Shown in pieces: positions 55,610-64,000 of a stretch of DNA of 64,000 nt; position 1 is the first letter of the stretch, and every line of letters starts with the position of its first letter. Origin of the DNA: Tethya wilhelma. Its lineage: Eukaryota; Porifera; Demospongiae; Tethyida; Tethyidae. Both the position numbers and the translations under genes were made by a program. The notes beneath the pieces are model-generated. The model ran no database searches, was not told the origin of the DNA, and was given only the letters and a program-made list of their open reading frames with translations. The DNA is taken from positions 2,480,940 to 2,544,939 of the forward strand of contig CAXIPT010000005.1 of the NCBI GenBank assembly GCA_964030475.1, read 5' to 3'.

Positions 55610-56809
55610 ATGGTGTACCTTCTCCTTCTCATTGCTAGCCTCTCTGTGATGGGAGAGTGTCGTCATCAACCTGGTTACTACAACAACCTCAATGAACAGG
55701 CACACCACAAGTAAGTTATAAGCTAGCCTCATCCTCATATAGTATTGAGAATTTTTCTTGCTTGAACCCTGCATGATGGCTTAATTGTATGCACCACTGC
55801 AACACTCAGTCTGGTTTTATTTATTAAATGTAATGGTACTGTATAGATTATAGCCTCAAACCTAGGCTCTCCTCTTTGGCCTTTCACTCACAAATCTATA
55901 GTATAATGCTCGTAACTTTATTCCCAGGGTAGAGGGAAACTTTCGAGGGGTAAATTTGTTTGTTTTTATTTTGATGCTTGTTATCACTCCATGAAAATTT
56001 TCCTCACGGAATATTTGTTGGATAAGTTCATCACATACCATATGTAGCCGAAAATATTGACGGTCAAAAAATTTGACAGTTTGCTCCGCAGAACGTAATA
56101 TAATAAAAATATTGACAAATTTAAATTTGACGATTTGCACGTATGCATAATACATTCATATACGGTACCCAAAATATTGGCGGATTTAAATTTGACTATT
56201 TGGACTTTGACCGTCAAACCGTCAAATTAAAATCCCCATCAATATTTCCGGCTATACGGTATATGCATGCACAATCTTGTCATTGTCTTAAATTTGTGCA
56301 GTGCTAAACTACAACAATCCTCTGATGCTCCTCAGCCAGCTTACGTTCTAAGGCAAGGACTCGTATGGCAGCCTACAACAGGAAATGATTTCCCACCAGG
56401 TATTGTTGCCGGTGGATACCGAGGAGCTCAAAAAGACCAAACACTATATGTTGGTCGTACTCTGGTGAACGGACAATTTATTGTTGGCAAAGGATTTTCA
56501 ACTGCTGGTATCCGTTTTTGCAACTACGAAACTAACAAAGAAGAAATCAACTCTAAATGGGATGCACTAGTACTAGAATCAGATGTCTCTACACCTGAAC
56601 TTAATTGGGTGTCTACAGAACAACTTGAAGATCTAAACAATGCAGTGGTAGGAGATTATGAGGCGCACTACTTTGTTTGCCGTGCTGAGCAAAGTGGTGA
56701 ATTGGTTCCTGGTAATATGAATATTGACAACTTCGAGTGCACCATTGCTACTGGTGGCAATTGCTATCACAAGTCATACCCTAACTATGAAGTACTAATA
56801 GCAAATTAA
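55610..56809 (+). CDS. Secreted DM9-repeat protein, gene 4 (intact)
   Basis: Exons 55610-55710 and 56302-56809 encode 202 residues. The signal peptide is identical to gene 3 but the mature N-terminus reads CRHQPGYYNN instead of CRYGPGYYNN. DM9 repeat 1 has LVWQPTTGNDFPPG, GGYRGAQKDQTLYVGR and FIVGKGFSTAGIRFCNYE. Repeat 2 has LEDLNNAVVGDYEAHYFVCR and GELVPGNMNIDNFEC. It is the closest relative of pseudogene 1: both have the GAQKDQ insertion before LYVGR. The intron contains a 0.22 kb MITE. An AATAAA at 56957-56962 is a plausible polyadenylation signal about 150 bp after the stop. Confidence 0.92.
56040..56262. mobile_element. Short MITE in the intron of DM9 gene 4
   Basis: Left TATGTAGCCGAAAATATTGACGG and right CATCAATATTTCCGGCTATACG are imperfect inverted ends. 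TTTGACGGT and its variants recur inside. Same structural style as the GGCGAATT elements but different sequence. Confidence 0.7.
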
Positions 56810-57187
56810 AACAGCATAAAAATAATAAAGTGGCTCAAATCTGAACATAAAATTAGAACATACATTGCACCTTTTGTGCATACTTGACACTCTTAAATCA
56901 AGGTTATTAAGCAGTATTTGAAACAGTTTTAGGCTTGTATATTAAATTGAATGAACAATAAAATAACATACTATCTATGTATGAAATTATTTTGTAATGC
57001 TAAAGCAAATTACAATGGAGCTCTATTAAAGCCCATGCAATCATGCAGTATATGCTGTTGAGTTCAATGACAGTACACTAGGTATAGGAGGCTATAGACA
57101 CACTTGTGGTGAGCATGAATCAGCCCCACAGTAGCGTTGTACAGTAGTTCAACAGTCAACTTTCTGCAAATCAAATGGTCTATATTA

Positions 57188-57420
57188 GTATTTAGATCTC
57201 ATGTGTAATGCCATGGGTGTGAGCTTAAAAGACAGAGACTGTATGCTAGGACAACCAACAAGTGATGGCAAGAGTTCTGCTACACCCATGATCTGATATA
57301 CTATAAACACTCTGTATGTCATTCCAGGGCCACTCTCACATGATGTCATGCTGACATCACAGTAAACGCCACTCCCACACACTAAAAGTATATACTCGTG
57401 TACACACTGACATCACACGG
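57188..57420. repeat. Dispersed repeat R2
   Basis: CTCATGTGTAATGCCATGGG, AAGTGATGGCAAGAGTTCTG and CTACACCCATGATCTGATA match 41275-41450 in the same orientation and at the same place relative to the preceding DM9 gene. Confidence 0.8.
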
Positions 57421-57594
57421 AGACCACTCTCACATGCAGACCTCACATGTTACTGTATGACCTATATTACATGCATGTTGTCAAACTAATTTCTCTGTAT
57501 GTGTTAAGAAAATTGCAGCAAGTATAATGTAAAAGCATGAACATTTTGTGCCGTGTCAAGTTGACATCAGATCATTGCAACTATGTGTACTACC

Positions 57595-57840
57595 GCTATT
57601 AGAGATTTTGGAACAATTTACAGCAAGAAACAAAACACATTTTATATGCTTATAGCAATCATAGATTTTGGAACACTACTACTACAGATTTTGGAATAAT
57701 AATAATTTTTTAATGGACAGTACATATGGAGTGGCAGTAGCCTAAAAAAGGTACTCTCATGCAACTAACATCAATTATTCTATATGGACATACTGTACTT
57801 ACGAAAAAAGCAGTCATATTACAATGCAATTATTGTGTTT
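57595..57840 (+). promoter_or_regulatory. Orphan DM9-type promoter relic
   Basis: TTTTGGAACAATTTACAGCAAG and GAACACTACTACTACAGATT are present in order. The TATA position reads CCTAAAAAAGG and no signal-peptide exon follows, so a DM9 gene was probably lost here. Confidence 0.6.
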
Positions 57841-58084
57841 GTCCACGGTTTGTGCATGAGAAGATATCATCAGTAACACAACTACTGTATAATTCAACAA
57901 CGCAGTCATTCTATTTTGTAAAGTGATTCTACTTTGTAGAGTGGAACAAGAGCTGATACAGGTTAACAAAGAGTGTAGAAAGTAGGTCAATTAACTCCTG
58001 TCTGTCTTGGCCAAGAGGCTTTTGTGTTTCTCTGAGTGCTTAACTTTAAGGCCATACCTACTGATCTAGACAAATGTCCATGGC

Positions 58085-58300
58085 ATGTTGGCCAGAGTGG
58101 CAAACCTCAGCAGCTATAGTGTTTGAACGACAAAAACATAACTAAACAAAACAAACAAACAACAACAACAACAACTGTTACAACAAAACAAACAACAGCT
58201 ACAAGATGATTCAGACATCTGTATGAATGCCAATTTTGTCACTAAAGTTGCATGCCTTTCTTGAGATTTTGATGGGACAAACAGTAAGACAAAACAAATA
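58085..58300. repeat. Duplicate of the (AAC)n-bearing repeat
   Basis: Matches 54085-54350 (CAAACCTCAGCAGCTA, TTGCATGCCTTTCTTGAGAT), with a shorter CAA run. Positioned upstream of DM9 gene 5 as the other copy is upstream of gene 4. Confidence 0.75.
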
Positions 58301-58319
58301 CCACAACCCTCTGTACATG

Positions 58320-59413
58320 TATTTTTGTACGACAAATTACTAACAAACATTACACGAAAGTATCTAGTCAATATAAAAAAAGGTTACAAAAAGGCCACAA
58401 AATATGCCTTCATATTGGAGTCTAGGGGGTTGGACAAGAATGTGGCCCGTACTAATGCATTCAGCACACTGAGAGGATTCAAACAATATCCACTTTGTTA
58501 TAGTTTGGACAACCTAAGCCTGACTTGTACCACAATCATAAATCTGACAAGAATCACAGTACTCTCTTGATTCAGTAGGTTTATAGGTGTTCTAATTAAA
58601 GCAACTCTGTATCACAGATTTTTCATCAAAACATAATAATCTATATATCATTTGAAAGCTCTTTTTACGCTGATTACAATGGTGCTAACTTTATTTTTAT
58701 AATTATGACTAATCACTAACAAACATTAGGCAAATGTATCTAGTTAGTAAAAAAAAAGGCCACGAAAAGGCCACAAAAGATACCTTCATATTGGAGTGTA
58801 GGAGGGTTGGACAAAACCGCGGTCCTAACAAATGTATTCAGCACACTGAGAGGATTCAAATGATATCCACTTTGTTGTAGTTTGAACAATATAGGCCTGA
58901 TTTAGACAAAAATCGTATATAGGACAATACTCATTGTACATTTTGATTCAGTATATAGGTTTTACATGTGCTCTAAATCAAAGCAACTCTGTATCTCAGG
59001 TTTTTATTAAAACATGATAATCTATTAATCTTTTTATGCTGATTACAATAATGCTAGTTTTATTTTTATACGACAAATTACTAATGAACATAATGCGAAA
59101 GAATCTAGTCAGTCCAAAAAAGAGCACAAAAAGGCCACAAAGATGCCTTCATAAATAGGAGGGTTGGACAAGACCACAGCTCTTACTATAATTGCACGTA
59201 GCACACAAAGAGGATTCAAACAATATCCACTTAGTTATAGTTTGGACAATGTAGGCCTGACTTAGACCACAATTGTATATATGATAATACTCCGAATGAT
59301 TCAGTATAGGTTTTATACGTGCTCTAAATCAAAGCAACTCTGTATCTCATTGACAAGTTTTTATTAAAAAATGAAAGCTCTTTTATGCTGATTACGATGG
59401 TGCTAGCCCATGC
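58320..59413. repeat. Three tandem units of about 360 bp
   Basis: Units start near 58329, 58705 and 59066 (ACAAATTACTAACAAACATT and variants). Each continues through AAAAAGGCCACAAA, GCACACTGAGAGGATTCAAA and ATATCCACTT, and ends at GCTGATTACAATGGTGCTA. An 81-codon frame in the first unit is broken in the others, so the array is probably non-coding. Confidence 0.88.
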
Positions 59414-59779
59414 TCTAGTATTCTTGATCAAGCCACTGCAAGTGTTCCAATAATTAAAGTGAGTACAGTAGCCTCCATCCTAGCTTCTCAGGCTCATCCC
59501 TCTCAGACACAGTCTGGGAACCCTCTGCTGTGCATGCATACTACTATATAGCGGGAAATTTTCGAAGGGTTCAAATTTTCACAATTTCAGCAGTCATGAT
59601 CTGATTGCGGAAAAATGAACTGCGAAATTTTAAAACATGTGCACTTGTAATAATGCTTACAGTTTGTCACGATCAACGTTTTGCAAAAATTTGAATCATG
59701 AAAATTTGACATCTTGCTGTACGCTATTGGGTGTACAGAAGCTAAGGGAGGGAACTAACAATTTGTATGCACTGTTTCA

Positions 59780-60071
59780 TCAGAGATTTTGAAGCACTAC
59801 TAATACTGATTTTACAAGAAATGGAATACATTTCATGCATAGAAACAATTCACGACAAATTTTAGACACTAGCAATACAGAATTGGGAACACTACTTTAC
59901 AGATTTAGGAACAATTCATGGACAGTGACATGATCTCTTTTTTGCTTATATTGTGTAGCGACAGTAGCATATAAAACTGATATTGCCTATTCCATAGGTA
60001 CAAGAGTGATTCTCATTAAAAAACCCAGTCATATCACATTCAGCTTTGGTCCTGACTGTACTTCAAGAACC
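59780..60071 (+). promoter_or_regulatory. DM9-type promoter block, gene 5
   Basis: GGAACACTACTTTACAGATT, GGAACAATTCATGGACAGTG, then TATAAAAC at about 59970, with the conserved run-up TTTGGTCCTGACTGTACTTC immediately before the start codon. Confidence 0.7.
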
Positions 60072-60828
60072 ATGGTGTACCTTCTCCTTCTCATTGCTAG
60101 CCTCTCTGTGATGGGAGAGTGTCGCTATCTACCTGGTTACTACAACAACCTCAATGAACAGGCACACCATAAGTAAGTTATAAGCTAGTCTCATTCCTAG
60201 CCTGGGAACGAGATTAATCAAGCATGTACATGTGTACCATAGATTGAGAAATATTAATTTTTCTGTCAGTAACACACAAGTGGCAAATAATACATTTCAA
60301 TTAACTGACATTGTCTTAAATTTATGCAGTGCAAAACTACAAGAATCCTCTGATGGTCCTCAGCTTGCTTATGTTCTGAAGCAAGGACTTGAATGGCAGC
60401 CTACAACAGGAAAAGATTTCCCACCAGGTATTGTCGCCGGTGGATATCGAGCAGGTGATCAACCAATGTATGTTGGCCGTACTCTGGAAAATGGACAATT
60501 TATAGTTGGCAAAGGAGTTTCATGGAGTGGTGTACGTTTTTGCAACTATGAGACTGATAAAGTGGATTCCAGCATGGAATGGGATGCTCTAGTACAAAAA
60601 GATTCTACAACTTCAGCATGGGTGCAGGCAATAGATCTTGACAGTGTAAACAATGCAGTGGTAGGAGATTCTAAAGCACAATATTTTGTTTGCCGTGCTA
60701 TTCAGGGTGGTGAATTGGTTCCTGGTAATCTGGATTCCAAAACAAAGATTTGTAGCATTGCTACTGGCACTTATTGCTATCACAAGGAATACCCTGACTA
60801 TGAAGTGCTAACAGCAATTGAAGCATAA
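60072..60828 (+). CDS. Secreted DM9-repeat protein, gene 5 (intact)
   Basis: Exons 60072-60172 and 60330-60828 encode 199 residues; the intron is only 157 bp. Signal peptide as in the other copies, mature start CRYLPGYYNN. Repeat 1: LEWQPTTGKDFPPG, GGYRAGDQPMYVGR, FIVGKGVSWSGVRFCNYE. Repeat 2: LDSVNNAVVGDSKAQYFVCR, GELVPGNLDSKTKIC, CYHKEYPDYEVL. It groups with gene 6 by length and by DSTTSAWVQ in the linker. Confidence 0.92.
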
Positions 60829-61244
60829 GTATCTTAAATCTGAACATCAAAATTAGAACAAGTATATTGAACCTTTAGAGTATATATACTGGACAATCTT
60901 AGATTGAGGTTATTGAAATAGTTTCAGGCTCATTTATTAATTTGAATGAACAGTAATACAACATAATTTAATGCTCTCTGTATAATAATTATTTTGTAAT
61001 GCTATATAAAGCCAATTACAATGGATCATTGAGTCTAACTTCTCTGAGCACTTAAATATAAGCTTCGGTACTTCACCTATATTGATCACTCCCTGTGTAT
61101 TGTGTGTTGTCTAGAAATAAAGTTAAATTTAGTGAGCATTAAGGTTTCTAGAAATATGCATGGTAGCTAGTGGCTTGTTCAAGAATACTATACCTGTAGT
61201 TCTTAAAATGACTGATACTCATAGTTCACACAGAGGTATAATAT

Positions 61245-61460
61245 ACCCAATAGCACAAAAAATTGGCGGATTAGCGGTTTTTTGGTAAGGACTGCCAATG
61301 TTAAATCCGCCAATGTTAAATCCGCCAAACAGTCATTTTTGCGCATGCACATACAAAATACGTGTTTTGCTGCGAGCGCTAATGCCAAAATAAAATCCGC
61401 CAATCATGAAATTTTTGACAATCCGACAAATTTTATTCCTGCCAATATTTTGTGCTATAC
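61245..61460. mobile_element. Short MITE, TTGGCGGA family
   Basis: Left CCAATAGCACAAAAAATTGG and right CCAATATTTTGTGCTATACG are inverted ends. TTAAATCCGCCAA recurs inside. It ends exactly where a DM9 fragment begins. Confidence 0.75.
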
Positions 61461-61560
61461 GTGGTAGTCGTACTCTGATGAATGAACAATTAATAGTTGG
61501 CAAAGGATTTTCAACTGCTGGTATCCGTTTTTGCAACTACAAAACTGATAAAGAGGTCCT
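61460..61560 (+). pseudogene. DM9 exon 2 fragment
   Basis: SRTLMNEQLIVGKGFSTAGI then RFCNYKTDKE is the middle of DM9 repeat 1. It is bounded left by the MITE and right by an R2-like repeat, so it is an orphan piece of a rearranged gene. Confidence 0.85.
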
Positions 61561-61850
61561 CAGTCTCTTGTCTTTTGAGCCCACATCCATGGCATTGCAT
61601 GTGAGATCTAAACACTGTAATACTAGAACAAGTGATGGCACTAATTCTGCTACACCCATGATCTGATACATTACAAACACTCTCAGATGTCATTCCAAGG
61701 CCACTCTCACATACTGTGCAGTGGCAGTATAGCCTGTAAATTTTAAGGTATTTTCAACTGACATTAGTTACTCTATAAGGACATAGCAATTCTTACAAAA
61801 AGCAGTCATATATCACAATGCAAATTACTGTGTTTGTCCATCGTGTAGCA
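61561..61850 (+). repeat. R2 fragment and DM9 promoter-like relic
   Basis: AGTGATGGCACTAATTCTGC and ACACCCATGATCTGATACAT (R2) are followed by AACTGACATTAGTTACTCTA and AAAAAGCAGTCATAT, also seen after the relic promoter at 57595. No exon follows. 61850-62320 has nothing assignable except a weak inverted repeat with TCACGAAAATT at about 62090 and 62150. Confidence 0.55.
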
Positions 61851-62329
61851 TTTACTTAGTAGATTGTCAATCTTCATTTTATTATACGAACAGTTACATG
61901 TACAATGTCATGTACCAAGATTCACCACTCCAATATACTTAGAACGATTAAAATTCCAATTTTTCTCTGTTCCATTCAATTAGAGAAAGAAAAATAGTTA
62001 AATTTTCAGTGTTCCAATACTGTATAGCTCCAATTTCCATGGTACAATATTTTTGTGAATTTCGTGATTTGACCATACATATCACGAAAATTTAGAAAAC
62101 CGTATATCAGCAACATAATTTCAGAGATCGTGATTCACGAAAATTAGCTCAAAACAGCAGAGACAGACTTTTCACGAACTTTATGAACCACAATAATGTT
62201 AGAGTGGGTAAAGTAGCCACCATGCATCCTAGCCTCCCAGGCTCATCTCATTCAGGTACAGGATCCCCTAGTACCACACCCCTGTATAAGGATGGGATTT
62301 ATATGTACTGTTTTTATTAGAGATTCTGA

Positions 62330-62668
62330 GACCCTACCAAATTACCAATATAGATCTAGGAACAATTTATAGCAAGAAATGGAACACACTTTCACACTTA
62401 GGAATAATACATCACAAATTTCAGAACACTGCCAGTATAATCACAGAATTCGGAACACTACTACTGCAGATTGTGGAACAATTCATGGACAATGACATGA
62501 TCTATTTTATGTTTATGATGTACTCTACTGCATGTATAGTGACAGTAGTATAAAAAATATCCTCAGCTAACATTGCCTATTCCATATATATAGGTACAAG
62601 AGTGATTCTCATTTTAAAAATTCAGTCATATCACATTTAGCTTTGGTCCTGACTGTACTTCAAGAACC
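62330..62668 (+). promoter_or_regulatory. DM9-type promoter block, gene 6
   Basis: GGAACAATTTATAGCAAGAA, TTCGGAACACTACTACTGCAG and GGAACAATTCATGGACAATG, then TATAAAAAA at 62549-62557. The last 90 bp before the ATG are almost identical to gene 5. Confidence 0.7.
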
Positions 62669-63416
62669 ATGATGTACCTTCTCCTTCTCATTGCTAGCCT
62701 CTCTGTGATGGGAGAGTGTCGCTATGGACCTGGTTACTACAACAACCTCAATGAACAGGAACTCTACAAGTAAGTCATAAGCTAGTCTCATCCCCATCTG
62801 CAGCATGGTACCAAGACTAAGTCAAGCATGTACCATAGTTTGGGATAATTAATTTTTCTGTCAGTAATACCCAAGTGGCAAATAGTAATTAACTGCCATT
62901 GTCTTAAATTTGTGCAGTGTAAAACTACAAGAATCTTCTGATGGTCCTCAGCCTGGTTACGTTTGGAGGCAAGGACTTGAATGGCAGCCTACAACAGGAA
63001 ATAATTTCCCACCAGGTAGTGTCTATGGTGGATATCGAAGAGGTGGCCAACCACTATACGTTGGTCGTACTCTTGTGAATGGACAATATATTGCTGGCAA
63101 AGGATTTTCAACAGCAGGTATTCGTTTTTGCAACTATGAGACTAATAAAGAGGAGATCAACTTTGAATGGGATGCTCTAGTACTAAAAGATTTTACAACT
63201 TCAGCATGGGTGCGTTCAGAAGATCTTGACAGTTTAAACAATGCAGTGGTAGGAGATCCTACAGCACATTATTATGTTTGTCGTGCTAGGCAGAATGGTG
63301 AATTGGTTCCTGGTAATCTGGATTCTGAGAAAAAAAAATGTAGGATTGCTACTGGAAACAAATGCTATCACAAGAAATACCATAACTACGATGTGCTAAC
63401 AGCAATCGCAGCATAA
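62669..63416 (+). CDS. Secreted DM9-repeat protein, gene 6 (intact)
   Basis: Exons 62669-62769 and 62918-63416 encode 199 residues. The start reads ATGATG (Met-Met) where other copies have ATGGTG. The exon 1 end reads NEQELYK. Repeat 1: LEWQPTTGNNFPPG, GGYRRGGQPLYVGR, YIAGKGFSTAGIRFCNYE. Repeat 2: LDSLNNAVVGDPTAHYYVCR, GELVPGNLDSEKKKC, CYHKKYHNYDVL. An A-run at 63331-63338 lies within the reading frame and would be a slippage-prone site. Confidence 0.92.
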
Positions 63417-64000
63417 AAAAATAAGTGTCTTAAATCTGAACATCAAATGAGAACAATAGTCATGTATTGAACCTTTAGAGCATACTAGACACTTTGAAAC
63501 AATTTTAGGCTCAATGACATGCATGTATTAATTTGAATGAACAGTAATATAACATAATTATGCTATCTGTATAATAACTATTTTGTAATGCTAAAGCCAA
63601 TGAAAGCACCAAGGTGCATAAGCCTCGGCACACTCACAGTAACTAGCATGCACAACTTATGTGTGACCTATGACTAGCACAGCAGGCCTGGGCCATGCAC
63701 ATGAGACTGAGGTCACTGTCAGCCAAGCAAATTCAATATAGTCTAGCCTGCTGCATTTACCTACAAGCGTCAAAAGTATATTCAATGAATTTCTAAACAG
63801 AGGTTTAAATATTATAACTAGGCTAACCACAGCTCAGTACAAATTGAATACTCAGCTGTACTAAGCTAGTATCAGCCTAAGTTACAGGCATTGATACAAA
63901 ACACACAACTAACCTACCAGGATGGATACTTCTACACAAAGTATTATCTCACTATACTCAATTTTCAATCAATGAGTTACTTACCTGTGCAAGCAACTAA
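63417..64000. other. DM9 3' region, then no gene
   Basis: 63417-63605 is the usual DM9 3' flank (CAATTTTAGGCTCAATGA, TTTTGTAATGCTAAAGCCAA). Beyond that, to the window end, I see nothing supportable. Confidence 0.5.

Noticed and set aside
50640..63416. DM9 genes as pore-forming natterin-like toxins
   Set aside because: Natterins combine DM9 repeats with an aerolysin-type domain; these proteins end right after the second DM9 repeat and have no such domain.

Overview
The window looks like nuclear DNA of a sponge, most likely a demosponge such as Amphimedon (inference from gene families, not searched). It is AT-rich, its genes have short exons with GT..AG introns, and it is crowded with small inverted-repeat elements. 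It carries families I associate with sponge and cnidarian genomes: secreted DM9 proteins, Kelch/coiled-coil/Death proteins and CARD-like helical proteins. Single N characters at 1163, 5969, 14038, 21804 and 47731 behave like contig joins, because genes are cut at several of them. The one at 14038 is preceded by what reads as Illumina Nextera adapter.

Layout. 0-5.9 kb: an R1-family element, two internally deleted copies of a large disordered-protein gene in opposite orientation, between them a single-pass membrane protein gene (minus strand), then a non-LTR retrotransposon tail. 6-7.6 kb: a degenerate tandem repeat. 8.7-10.3 kb: a broken Tc1/IS630-type transposase with a 0.6 kb element inserted at a TA. 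10.4-14.2 kb: a decayed minus-strand hypothetical gene and copy A of an inverted gene duplication whose copy B lies at 30.9-33.1 kb; each copy has a transposon the other lacks. 16.4-21.8 kb: an immune-like cluster with a Kelch/coiled-coil/Death gene, partial re-duplications of its 3' exons, and a broken CARD-like gene. 21.8-22.7 kb: the N-terminal half of a RecQ-like helicase. 23-37 kb: mainly nested fold-back elements, plus a BEL/Pao gag relic.

37.4-63.4 kb is a tandem DM9 cluster on the plus strand: four intact two-exon genes (exon 1 at 50640, 55610, 60072, 62669), one pseudogene (37643) holding an 844 bp hAT-type insertion, one fragment next to a gap (47732) and a smaller fragment (61460). 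Each gene has a near-identical 101 nt signal-peptide exon, a diverged second exon encoding two DM9 repeats, and a shared upstream block with a TATA box. The cluster is interrupted by a 1239-codon minus-strand reading frame (43675-47411) for a low-complexity basic/acidic protein with a 36 bp coding repeat.

Functionally, the secreted DM9 family (lectin-like recognition proteins in other invertebrates) and the death-fold cluster both fit innate recognition and signalling, but nothing in the sequence directly links them. Most other coding traces are transposon relics.
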